A DNA stretch of 22,885 nt. It comes from CAYVDH01 sp964450355. Lineage in GTDB: Bacteria; Bacteroidota; Bacteroidia; NS11-12g; UBA955. Location of the stretch: assembly GCA_964450355.1 (NCBI GenBank), contig CAYVDH010000038.1, forward strand, positions 1 through 22,885. Direction: 5' to 3'. Below, in pieces: positions 8,541-15,880 of the stretch (its first letter is position 1; each line of letters opens with the position of its first letter). The notes under the pieces were generated by a model. That model saw only the letters and a list, made by a program, of their open reading frames with translations, made no database searches and was not told the DNA's origin. Position numbers and translations under genes: made by a program.

Positions 8541-10532
8541 TTGGAAAATGCATCATACATACACAACGATTTAATTCACTCCAGTAGTCCGTACCTCAAA
8601 CAACATGCTTACAATCCTGTAGATTGGAAAGAATGGAATAAGGAAATACTTTTAGAAGCCCAAAAAACAGGTAAATTATTAATAGTAAGCATAGGTTACA
8701 GTGCTTGTCATTGGTGTCATGTCATGGCTCATGAGTGTTTTGAAGACAATGAAGTAGCTGAAATCATGAATTCGTATTTTATTAACATCAAAGTGGATAG
8801 AGAAGAATTGCCTCATGTTGATCAAATATACATGGATGCAATCAATTTAATGACAAATCAAGGAGGTTGGCCACTTAATGCAATATGTTTGCCCGATCAA
8901 TCACCGTTGTATGTTGTTACTTATTTAAATAAACAAGATTGGATTAAATTGCTGTTATACCATGTAGAATTATGGAAGAATAACAAAGAATTAGCAAAAG
9001 AATACGCCACTAAAATAAATAAATCCATCGTTGATTATAACCATCACTTTCATCATGAAAAGGAAGTAATAGAAATTAGTTTAAATTCAATCATAGAAAA
9101 AGCCTTAAATCAACATGATGCGATACATGGAGGATTAAAAAGACAAATTAAATTTCCAATGCCAAATAATTTGATTTTTTTTCTCTCATTATATCAATTA
9201 ATCAATCATGAATTGGCAAAAAATACTGCTGTAATCCAATTAAATGCCATGATAAAAGGTGGAATTTATGATTTGATAGACGGTGGTTTTTCAAGGTATT
9301 CTACAGATCCCTATTGGCTAGTTCCTCATTTCGAAAAAATGTTGTACGACAACGCACAGCTCATTTCCTTGTACGCATTTGCTTATTCATTAACAAACAG
9401 TTACCAATATAAAAAAGTACTAAATAAAACCATTTCTTTTTGTGAAAATGAATTGAAAGGAAATAATGGAATATTTTATTCGGCACTTGATGCAGATAGT
9501 GAAGGCGAAGAGGGGAAATATTATGTTTTCAACTTCAATGAAATTAAACAACAACTTGGAAAAGACTTTGATTTTTTTATACAAAATGTGGATATTTCAG
9601 AACATGGTAACTGGGAAAATGAATCCATTATTTTACAACGATTAGATAAAGATGATCATTGGATATACAACGAACATGAAGAAGAAGTGAATTTAGAAAG
9701 ATGTTTTAATGAACTAGCAAAACATAGAAAATCAAAGATAAAACCAAATAAGGATACCAAATCTATACTCTCGTGGAATGCGTTGATGTTAAATGCTTAT
9801 AGTCAAACTGCATTGTATTTAAATGAAGAAAATTACAAGTTTAAGGCCATAGAACTTGAACAAGACATTCAAACTCATTTTTGTATAAATAACAAATGGA
9901 AAAGAATACATCATGATCAGAAAGTTCATGTTGATGCCTATTTAGAAGATTATTCCTTGTATGTACAAGCTCTGATTAATTTATATCAAACTACATTAAA
10001 TGAACATTATTTAGTTAAAGCCAATAATTTGACAAACATTGTCATCGAAAACTTTTGGAATACGGAGATGGAATTATTTCAATTTAGTTCAAAATACTCC
10101 GAAAAATTAATCTCAGATAAATACGAAACAATAGATGATGTCATTAACAGTTCAAACAGTGTGATGTTCACTAATTTGTTGTTTTTGTCACATTATTTTT
10201 TAAATGATGAATGGGAAAAAATGGCAAATAATTCCATCAAAAAGATTCACAAACAGCTCGTTGAAAATCCATCATTTTATAGTCATTGGGCCACTTTGTA
10301 TTTACACTTGAACAATGGGGTACAAACAATTGTAGGAAGTAATGCAAGTATAGATAAAGTAAAATTTACATCCATCAAAAAAGAAAATGTATTACTGGGT
10401 TTAAGTTCTACAGACACAGAAATACCACTTTTCAAAGGCAAATACAATGAAATGGAAATGTATTATGTATGTAAAGGGAAGATGTGCTTAGCTCCTGAAG
10501 TTGATTTGAAAGATTTAAAATTGAATATTTAA
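8541..10532 (+). CDS. YyaL/SSP411-type thioredoxin-domain protein (DUF255)
   Basis: A 663-aa protein, close to the usual 670-690 aa of the family (bacterial YyaL, animal SSP411/SPATA20). The N-terminal thioredoxin-like domain begins SSPYLKQHAYNPVDW and has the signature GYSACHWCHVMAHE with a CHWC pair at about 56/59. The remainder is an alpha/alpha barrel resembling N-acylglucosamine 2-epimerase, with GGFSRYSTDPYWLVPHFEKM, DADSEGEEGKYY, LSWNALMLNAY and AYLEDYSLYVQAL, and a C-terminal C...C pair (VCKGKMCLAPE). The biochemical activity is unknown in bacteria; a redox role is inferred from CxxC. The only initiation codon is the TTG at 8541, since a stop lies at 8511-8513 and no ATG precedes the conserved region. 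The gene converges on the LytTR regulator. Confidence 0.92.
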   Translation: MENASYIHNDLIHSSSPYLKQHAYNPVDWKEWNKEILLEAQKTGKLLIVSIGYSACHWCHVMAHECFEDNEVAEIMNSYFINIKVDREELPHVDQIYMDAINLMTNQGGWPLNAICLPDQSPLYVVTYLNKQDWIKLLLYHVELWKNNKELAKEYATKINKSIVDYNHHFHHEKEVIEISLNSIIEKALNQHDAIHGGLKRQIKFPMPNNLIFFLSLYQLINHELAKNTAVIQLNAMIKGGIYDLIDGGFSRYSTDPYWLVPHFEKMLYDNAQLISLYAFAYSLTNSYQYKKVLNKTISFCENELKGNNGIFYSALDADSEGEEGKYYVFNFNEIKQQLGKDFDFFIQNVDISEHGNWENESIILQRLDKDDHWIYNEHEEEVNLERCFNELAKHRKSKIKPNKDTKSILSWNALMLNAYSQTALYLNEENYKFKAIELEQDIQTHFCINNKWKRIHHDQKVHVDAYLEDYSLYVQALINLYQTTLNEHYLVKANNLTNIVIENFWNTEMELFQFSSKYSEKLISDKYETIDDVINSSNSVMFTNLLFLSHYFLNDEWEKMANNSIKKIHKQLVENPSFYSHWATLYLHLNNGVQTIVGSNASIDKVKFTSIKKENVLLGLSSTDTEIPLFKGKYNEMEMYYVCKGKMCLAPEVDLKDLKLNI

Positions 10533-10544
10533 AAGATAATTACA

Positions 10545-11264
10545 TTATTTAATGTTCATCTTTTGCGAAAATTGTTCTTTGTAATTTTTGCCTAAAGGGA
10601 TGTTTTTATTTCCTATTTGAAGCTCGTGAGCGCCAATGGATTTTACTTTGTTCATGGCTACAATGTAACTGCGGTGAACACGGGCAAACAAATCGTTAGG
10701 TAAACTTTGTTCCATGTTTTTCATGGTTTGTAGGGTCACTATTCTTTTGTCTTCGGCAGTGTATATTTTTACATAATCAGCGAAAGCCTCCACATACCAA
10801 ATGTCTTCGTAATTGATTTTAATCATTTTCGAATCTGCTTTTACAAACATATGGCCATTTGCCATTTCAGCTTGTGGTTGATCACTGCTGTTTTTGAATG
10901 TAAAATATTCTGTAGCGCGTTCAATTGAGCGTTTAAAACGATCAAGCGATATTGGTTTTAGTAAATAATCAAGGGCATCCAATGTAAAAGCATCTACAGC
11001 ATATTCAGCATAAGCGGTAGTAAACACAAATAAAATACCTGAATTTTGAACACTTTTCATGAAATCTATCCCACTAATTTCAGGCATGTGAATGTCACAA
11101 AAAATCAAATCTGGTTTTTCTTTTTTTATGGCTTCAGCTGCTTCAATCGCATTGTTGCATTTTGCAATTAATTTTAGATTTTCGCATTTATTGACGTGTG
11201 CTTCAATGATTTCAAGGGCTAGTGGTTCATCGTCTATAGCCATGCATTTTATTACTTTGTTCAT
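10545..11264 (-). CDS. LytTR-family response regulator
   Basis: A 239-aa cytoplasmic response regulator. The receiver domain (about 1-125) has the acidic pair D11/D12, phospho-acceptor D57 in FCDIHMPE, the TTAY switch region near 82-85 and K103 in LLKP. The C-terminal LytTR DNA-binding domain (about 141-235) includes IWYVEAFADYVKIY, LFARVHRSYIVAMNKV and IPLGKNYKEQF. Such regulators bind paired direct repeats and often control envelope genes. Its ATG overlaps the kinase stop by 4 nt (ATGA), so the two are translationally coupled. It is the last gene of the sulfatase operon. Confidence 0.95.
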   Translation of the reverse strand: MNKVIKCMAIDDEPLALEIIEAHVNKCENLKLIAKCNNAIEAAEAIKKEKPDLIFCDIHMPEISGIDFMKSVQNSGILFVFTTAYAEYAVDAFTLDALDYLLKPISLDRFKRSIERATEYFTFKNSSDQPQAEMANGHMFVKADSKMIKINYEDIWYVEAFADYVKIYTAEDKRIVTLQTMKNMEQSLPNDLFARVHRSYIVAMNKVKSIGAHELQIGNKNIPLGKNYKEQFSQKMNIK

Positions 11265-12316
11265 AGAATTTGTAATGTTAATTGTACTTTAAAAATTTCC
11301 TTTTCGTCTTCAATTCTAATCTGATGTTTATTATGATACAAAATATTCAGACGTGTCTTCACATTTTTCAGACCAATTCCACCAATTTTGTTTTTTTCAA
11401 GGTTGTTTAATGAATTTGGTTTATTGTTGGCTATACTGAATTCAATGGTGTGTTTTACATCGTCAATATTATACACGATGGTGATAAATGATTTTCCCAG
11501 TGTAGGATTTGCTCCATGTTTAAATGCATTTTCAACAAAATTGATAAATAAAAAGGGCTCTATAGTTTTGCCAAAAGTATTACCATGAACATGGAAATTG
11601 ATGTCTGTTCTTTCCCCTAATCTCAATTTTTCTAATTCAATATAATCCTTTATAAATTGTATGTCGTCATCCAATGCCACTTTGTTTTTTTGTGACTCGT
11701 ACAACCCAAACCTTAGAATATTTGATAATTTAAGAACAGCTTCAGGGGCTAGCTCACTGTTTTTTAAAGTAAGCGCATACAGGTTGTTTAAGTTATTGAA
11801 TAAAAAGTGAGGATTGATTTGAGACTTTAACAATTGCAATTCATTTTCTATATTCAACTTTTCTAACGCTTTGTTTTGTTGTTCTCTCAAATACCAAAAT
11901 CTAAATATTTTGATGGAGGCGGTAAATAGTACAGTAAAAAAAATATACAGAAAATTAGTAACAAAAAAACTCAAAGTCCATATACTTTTGATACTTTCTT
12001 CCGACAAAGGAATATAACGGTAAGTAGCCACAGACAAAGGAAAACACACCAGCAAAACAGATAAAAATAAAGTGGTGAAATATGATAAGTATTTACGTTT
12101 GAACAAAAACCATTCTATCAAAAAATAATTATTAAAGTACGATACTAGAATATGAAAAAACAGGATAATGGTTGCATTTAAATAATCTCGTTTCCAAGAG
12201 ATGCCTGAGCGAAGTAAAAAGGACCAAAATCCAATGTAAACAATCCAAAATAAAATGTGATAAATCTTATATCGGTTGAAAATTGAAAACAGTTCTGTAA
12301 AAAATTTATTAATCAA
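11261..12316 (-). CDS. LytS/YehU-type sensor histidine kinase
   Basis: A 351-aa membrane kinase, cognate partner of the LytTR regulator. Four membrane segments (about 20-37, 46-72, 77-102, 111-137) form the sensor with no sizeable extracytoplasmic loop. A short coiled coil precedes the His_kinase domain (PF06580 type) with QINPHFLFNNLNNLY (H170). The ATPase part has the N-box FVENAFKHG (N263) and the G-box GGIGLKN (about 312-318). The protein contains no Met codon besides its start, which is a TTG at 12316; a TAA lies five codons upstream in frame and only TTG or rarer codons are available. It follows the 73-aa gene by 2 nt. Confidence 0.94.
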   Translation of the reverse strand: MINKFFTELFSIFNRYKIYHILFWIVYIGFWSFLLRSGISWKRDYLNATIILFFHILVSYFNNYFLIEWFLFKRKYLSYFTTLFLSVLLVCFPLSVATYRYIPLSEESIKSIWTLSFFVTNFLYIFFTVLFTASIKIFRFWYLREQQNKALEKLNIENELQLLKSQINPHFLFNNLNNLYALTLKNSELAPEAVLKLSNILRFGLYESQKNKVALDDDIQFIKDYIELEKLRLGERTDINFHVHGNTFGKTIEPFLFINFVENAFKHGANPTLGKSFITIVYNIDDVKHTIEFSIANNKPNSLNNLEKNKIGGIGLKNVKTRLNILYHNKHQIRIEDEKEIFKVQLTLQIL

Positions 12317-12318
12317 AA

Positions 12319-12540
12319 CTATGGATTTTTAAAAAAACGCAAAATGTCTTTGGCCCAGTCCACTACTTTGTTGCCAGTACCTAAATAATCGTTGCCTTGC
12401 TTTACTTCTTCTAAGGAACTTGGTGACAAAGCATCAAAGTATTCACTTGCCATATTGTACGAAATTACATTCACTACCAGCAATAAAACAATTAATATCC
12501 ATGAAAACCATTTTTTTTGCGGTAAGTCCTGCCAATTCAT
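12319..12540 (-). CDS. Small single-span membrane protein of unknown function
   Basis: A 73-aa protein starting with MNWQDLPQKKW, followed by one hydrophobic helix (about 12-30) and a polar C-terminal part (SPSSLEEVKQGND ... VVDWAKDILRFFKNP) ending in an amphipathic aromatic helix. It begins 20 nt after the sulfatase stop and ends 2 nt before the kinase start, so it is real by operon context and by the composition typical of a small membrane protein. I recognise no family. Its position invites the idea of an accessory subunit of the sulfatase or a modulator of the kinase, which is inference only. Confidence 0.75.
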   Translation of the reverse strand: MNWQDLPQKKWFSWILIVLLLVVNVISYNMASEYFDALSPSSLEEVKQGNDYLGTGNKVVDWAKDILRFFKNP

Positions 12541-12560
12541 TTATTCAAAAATACAATTTT

Positions 12561-14396
12561 TTATCTTTTGTTGTAATCTTCGGTTAAATATTGTTGAAAT
12601 GCAATGGCTTTTTTTATCCTATTCAAACTGTCCTTTGGTTTGCCAGTGTAATGATAACATTTGCCAGATACATTATCAAATATCAATTCAGCAGAATCGC
12701 TTACACTACCAAATCCATTGTTAAAGAAATAATGTACTTGATGATTTTTAATGTTAGTGTTGTTTTGCCAATAATATTCTTTCGTGTCTAATTTCATTGA
12801 ACTCAATACCAATTTAGGGATAATGGTTTGAGAAACTACTTTTTTATGCTGTTTACCTTTCAATTCAGGGTTAAGAGCTCCGCCTGTAATTACCAATGGG
12901 ATTTTAAATTTATCCAATCCAAAAAAGTGAGTGTTTTTTATTCCTATATCATGTCCATGGTCTGCAACTAGAACAATGATGGTGTTGTCATACCATTTTT
13001 GTTTTTTGCAATCATTGATGAATTTATTCAAACAATAGTCGGCATATTCAATGGAGTTTTTAAATAAATACCATTCATCTTTTACTAGTGTTTTTGATTG
13101 ATAAGGAACATCAAAAGGTTCATGGCTGCTTAAGGTCATGATGACATTTAGAAATGGTTGTTTTAGTTCAGACATGTTTGCAATTGATTTATTATACAAT
13201 ACTTCATCGTGTGCACCCCATTTACTGTTTAATTCAGCAAAAGAATAAGATTTTTTGTCTTTAATTTCATCAAATTCATTCATTACCAAATACGATTTCA
13301 TGGAAGCAAATTCAGCATCACTTGCATAATTGAAAACAGAATAATAACCAGCTTTTTTTAAATCTTTGCTTATGCAGGGTAGTGTTCGGACTTTATCTGG
13401 AAACACAATGATGGATGTTAGGGGTTGGGCAGGATATCCACTCAATACTGATACTAGTCCCTTTTCTGTTCTATCACCAGAGGCAATACAATTTGTGAAA
13501 CAAAAAGATTCTTGAGCAATTTTATCTAAGTGTGGTGTGCAATTATTTACACCACCAAAATACTTACTGGCATATGAAGTAAAACTCTCCAACATCACAA
13601 TGATGACATTGGGTTTAGTAGTTTTGAATAATTGCAAAGAATCATTGGATTGATTAATTTGCTCTGCTAAATACTGATTTTTATCAGAATCATTGAAAGG
13701 TTGATATTGCTTGTTATAAAAATTATCTGAACCTTGAGCTAAATAATAAAAGGCATTCCAAAAACTGTTGACAGCAGCGGCATTGTTTTGGTTTTTATTG
13801 CTGAAATAAGCTGAACTTTGATTGATGGCTGCAACACCAAAACTCCCCCTCAAAGGTATAAAATTCAAAGCCAATAAAAGTATCAACAACCATAAATGTC
13901 TTTTTTCATAAGTCAGTTTTTTAGTCCAAATTTGGTTCATAAATTTTCCAATAAAAAATAGCACAACAATAAACCCCGCACTAAGTCCTAATAATTTTAA
14001 CCAAGGTGTAGCACCAGCTGATAAAGCCATTTCCTTGGGATGATTTATGTAAACAAAAACTTGGCTATTGATTTTATTTCCCCATTTAGAAAACAGTTCG
14101 GAATCGATGAGGTATGGTAAAAACAAAATGAACAAAAGAATACCTACAAAAATTCGGATCCAAATAGCATTTATTTTGAATTTAAATTGAATCAATTGAA
14201 ATAATAAAATAGGATAGAAAAGATAAGCAATGGAAGACATGTCTAATCTAAAACCGTAGTATGAGCATTGAATAAAATCAGAAAAAAAATCTGAAAACAA
14301 TTGATGATTGTACAACATGAAAAACAACCTGGCTACAAGCATAGCCAAATACAAAAGGAAATAAATTTTTACTTGATTGATTAAAAATTTTAACAT
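12561..14396 (-). CDS. LTA synthase/phosphoglycerol transferase-like membrane sulfatase
   Basis: A 611-aa inner-membrane protein of the alkaline phosphatase superfamily. Five membrane helices occupy about residues 5-180 and a large extracytoplasmic sulfatase domain follows from about 260. Visible catalytic features: NVIIVMLESF (metal-ligand Glu near 270), GDRTEKGLVSVLSGYP (candidate nucleophile Thr near 310), SSHEPFDVP (His near 425) and VADHGHDIG (Asp/His near 479-482). This is the LtaS/MdoB/OpgB layout. As a Gram-negative has no lipoteichoic acid, transfer of phosphoglycerol or phosphoethanolamine to a periplasmic glycan or lipid is more plausible; the substrate cannot be told from sequence. 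It is the first gene of an operon with a small membrane protein and a LytS/LytTR pair. Confidence 0.92.
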   Translation of the reverse strand: MLKFLINQVKIYFLLYLAMLVARLFFMLYNHQLFSDFFSDFIQCSYYGFRLDMSSIAYLFYPILLFQLIQFKFKINAIWIRIFVGILLFILFLPYLIDSELFSKWGNKINSQVFVYINHPKEMALSAGATPWLKLLGLSAGFIVVLFFIGKFMNQIWTKKLTYEKRHLWLLILLLALNFIPLRGSFGVAAINQSSAYFSNKNQNNAAAVNSFWNAFYYLAQGSDNFYNKQYQPFNDSDKNQYLAEQINQSNDSLQLFKTTKPNVIIVMLESFTSYASKYFGGVNNCTPHLDKIAQESFCFTNCIASGDRTEKGLVSVLSGYPAQPLTSIIVFPDKVRTLPCISKDLKKAGYYSVFNYASDAEFASMKSYLVMNEFDEIKDKKSYSFAELNSKWGAHDEVLYNKSIANMSELKQPFLNVIMTLSSHEPFDVPYQSKTLVKDEWYLFKNSIEYADYCLNKFINDCKKQKWYDNTIIVLVADHGHDIGIKNTHFFGLDKFKIPLVITGGALNPELKGKQHKKVVSQTIIPKLVLSSMKLDTKEYYWQNNTNIKNHQVHYFFNNGFGSVSDSAELIFDNVSGKCYHYTGKPKDSLNRIKKAIAFQQYLTEDYNKR

Positions 14397-14410
14397 GAAG
14401 AATCAGAGAA

Positions 14411-14418
14411 CAAAAGTA
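14411..14418 (-). promoter_or_regulatory. -7 promoter element (TACTTTTG) for the sulfatase operon
   Basis: TACTTTTG on the - strand matches TAnnTTTG and ends 15 nt before the sulfatase ATG at 14396. The expected -33 TTG is not exact. It is the only good promoter element seen ahead of the four-gene operon. Confidence 0.55.
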
Positions 14419-14491
14419 CAATTATTATTCAATTGTAAACCATGAATGAACATATCAATATATTTTATTCCTTTTTGCTAAATGAAATCAT

Positions 14492-14499
14492 TAATTTTG
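14492..14499 (+). promoter_or_regulatory. -7 promoter element (TAATTTTG) for the flavin reductase gene
   Basis: TAATTTTG matches TAnnTTTG and is followed by only 4 nt (TAAC) before the ATG at 14504, so the transcript would be leaderless or nearly so. A TTTG lies 14 nt upstream, shorter than ideal spacing. Confidence 0.5.
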
Positions 14500-14503
14500 T
14501 AAC

Positions 14504-15343
14504 ATGATTTCTATTTCACCTAAAGACATCGCAGTAAATAAATTGCATCAATATTTATTGGGCAGTATAGGTCCACGTCCTATCTGTTTTGCCAGCACAG
14601 TAGATTCTAATGGAGTGAGAAATTTAGCCCCATTTAGTTTTTTTAATGTATTCAGTGCTAATCCACCCATAGCAGTGTTTTCACCTGCATTAAGTGGCAG
14701 AACCGGTGAAGCTAAACACACGCATTTAAATGTGAAAGAAGTACCAGAAGTGGTCATTAACATTGTTACTTACAACATGGTACAACAAATGAGTTTAGCA
14801 AGTTCGCCCTTTGAAAAAGGAGTAGATGAATTCATTAAAACAGGATTCACACCAATAGATTCTGAATTAGTGAAACCAGCCAGGGTAAAGGAAAGTCCTG
14901 TGCAAATGGAGTGCAAAGTAACTCAAGTCATAGAACTTGGTAAAGAAGGTGGAGCAGGAAACTTGATAGTATGCGAAATATTAAAATTACATATAGATGA
15001 GCAATACCTCAATTCAGATGGAGTCATAGATCAAACCAAAATAGATTTGGTAGCTCGCATGGGAGGCAATTGGTATTGCAGGGCTCATGGCGATGCTTTG
15101 TTTGAGCTGAACAAACCATTGACTACATGTGGAGTAGGAGTGGATCAATTACCCGAGTCCATAAAAAACAATGCAAAATTCACAGGCAATGATTTAGGGA
15201 AAATGGGAAATGTAGAACAATTGCCAAGTATTGAATTGATAAATGAATTAAAACAAAAACACCAAGGTGAAAATTTGATAAAGGTTTCTAAACATTATTT
15301 AGACAAGAATAAAATACTAGAAGCCATAGCTGTAATGAGCTAA
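14504..15343 (+). CDS. Flavin reductase-family protein (FMN-binding split barrel)
   Basis: A 279-aa cytoplasmic protein of the flavin reductase-like, DIM6/NTAB group. The N-terminus MISISPKDI with LLGSIGPRPICFASTVD, NLAPFSFFNVFSANPPIAVFSP and EVVINIVTYNMV is the FMN-binding split barrel (about 1-185). About 90 further residues, including MGGNWYCRAHGDALFEL, follow, as in long Bacteroidota members. The family binds FMN and typically reduces flavin with NAD(P)H; the partner oxygenase, if any, is not in the window. The ATG at 14504 aligns with the family start. The gene stands alone, divergent from the sulfatase operon, and its stop is followed after 8 nt by a GC-rich structured element. Confidence 0.92.
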   Translation: MISISPKDIAVNKLHQYLLGSIGPRPICFASTVDSNGVRNLAPFSFFNVFSANPPIAVFSPALSGRTGEAKHTHLNVKEVPEVVINIVTYNMVQQMSLASSPFEKGVDEFIKTGFTPIDSELVKPARVKESPVQMECKVTQVIELGKEGGAGNLIVCEILKLHIDEQYLNSDGVIDQTKIDLVARMGGNWYCRAHGDALFELNKPLTTCGVGVDQLPESIKNNAKFTGNDLGKMGNVEQLPSIELINELKQKHQGENLIKVSKHYLDKNKILEAIAVMS

Positions 15344-15351
15344 AATTATTT

Positions 15352-15463
15352 GGGCAGCTAATCCTCGCCCTTTTGGGTCCGCTTCGCTCCCGTGCTCCAC
15401 TAACGTTGCGCACCTGCCCTAAGCCGGGCAGCCATCGGTCTCGGGCTGCGCTTGCGCCTGAGT
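15352..15463 (-). repeat. GC-rich 112-nt structured intergenic element R1
   Basis: A block of clearly higher GC than the surrounding AT-rich DNA, starting GGGCAGC 8 nt after the flavin reductase stop and ending CGCCTGAGT. Read on the - strand it begins ACTCAGGCGCAAGC and contains small perfect hairpins: GCGC-AA-GCGC, CTGCCC-GGCTTA-GGGCAG and CCC-AAAA-GGG. It shares its termini, its length and the motifs AGCGAA and GACCCAA with R2 (15751-15862) in opposite orientation. It does not code: the 81-aa frame crossing it is Arg/Gly/Pro-rich low-complexity translation. Confidence 0.7.
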
Positions 15464-15510
15464 AGCGATAAGTTTTTATAGTAATTGTTTTAATTTTAAT
15501 ACAATACGAA

Positions 15511-15560
15511 TGTTTATACCCTATATAGCCCACGGTTTAAACCGTGGGCTATGATAAACA
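15511..15560. repeat. Perfect 28-bp palindrome with an outer stem
   Basis: ATAGCCCACGGTTT (15525-15538) is followed directly by its exact reverse complement AAACCGTGGGCTAT (15539-15552), a 28-bp perfect palindrome. Outside it, TGTTTAT (15511-15517) pairs with ATAAACA (15554-15560). As RNA it would fold into a long hairpin; as DNA it could extrude a cruciform or bind a dimer. It may also end transcription from either side, although no T tract follows. Similar GCCCACGG...CCGTGGGC palindromes are, from memory, dispersed repeats in other genomes. Confidence 0.8.
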
Positions 15561-15571
15561 ATGCTAGAATG

Positions 15572-15595
15572 TGTAATGGTTTTAACCATTTTACA
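15572..15595. repeat. Second, imperfect palindrome
   Basis: ATGGTT-TT-AACCAT (15576-15589), flanked by TGTA (15572-15575) and TACA (15592-15595), makes an interrupted inverted repeat about 20 nt from the 28-bp palindrome. Its core TGGTTTTAACCA resembles the CGGTTTAAACCG core of its neighbour. Confidence 0.6.
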
Positions 15596-15599
15596 TTAA

Positions 15600-15750
15600 A
15601 TGCTATGCAATTCGCTTAATAAAAAATCACATGTTTCATCAATTCTCTTTGACGGTCTTCAAAGCTATGATACATAATGCTTTTAAAAGATTTTAGCCTA
15701 AAAAATGTCCATTAAACACAACCTAAATTTGCAATTAACAAACTCACTTT
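15600..15750. other. AT-rich spacer with no recognisable gene
   Basis: This completes the gene-free stretch 15344-15880. It lies between the palindromes and element R2. Only very short frames are present, including a 19-codon one on the - strand (15616-15675). I see no tRNA, promoter or transposase remnant that I can support. Confidence 0.6.
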
Positions 15751-15862
15751 ACTCAGGCGTAAGCAAGCATGAGGGATAGTAGCGGCTACCTCTCGGCAAA
15801 ACCGAGACAAGCCGAGGAGTAATAGCGAATTAGCCCGACCCGACCCAAGGAGGGGCATGCCC
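15751..15862 (+). repeat. GC-rich 112-nt structured intergenic element R2
   Basis: It begins ACTCAGGCGTAAGC and ends GGGGCATGCCC, 18 nt from the kinase stop codon. Inner pairing includes CTCGG-CAAAA-CCGAG and CTCGGC with GCCGAG; the outer GGGATAGT can pair with ATTAGCCC (one mismatch and one G-T). It is the inverted partner of R1, of exactly equal length when both are bounded by their shared termini. Relative to the gene ending beside it, each element is read GGGCA...CGCCTGAGT, so both sit as 3'-end elements in the same sense. Confidence 0.7.
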
Positions 15863-15880
15863 ATTATAAATAAAGAATCT

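Noticed and set aside
12392..12724. A 110-codon frame on the + strand.
   Set aside because: It is antisense to the 73-aa gene and the sulfatase end, both well supported by operon spacing and motifs; it is Cys-rich and lacks recognisable structure.
15288..15533. An 81-codon frame on the - strand across the GC-rich element R1.
   Set aside because: It overlaps the flavin reductase end, and its Arg/Gly/Pro-rich translation comes from a structured repeat. No promoter or family supports it.
15616..15675. A 19-codon frame on the - strand (MYHSFEDRQREL...) continuing plausibly in another frame as RIDETCDFLLSELHSI.
   Set aside because: It reads a little like a frameshifted gene remnant, but it is too short to test by eye and no family is recognised.
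15346..15870. Target-site duplication (TTAT-like) flanking the R1-R2 unit as proof of transposition.
   Set aside because: The match is 4-5 nt of AT-rich sequence and not cleanly placed, so chance is a sufficient explanation.
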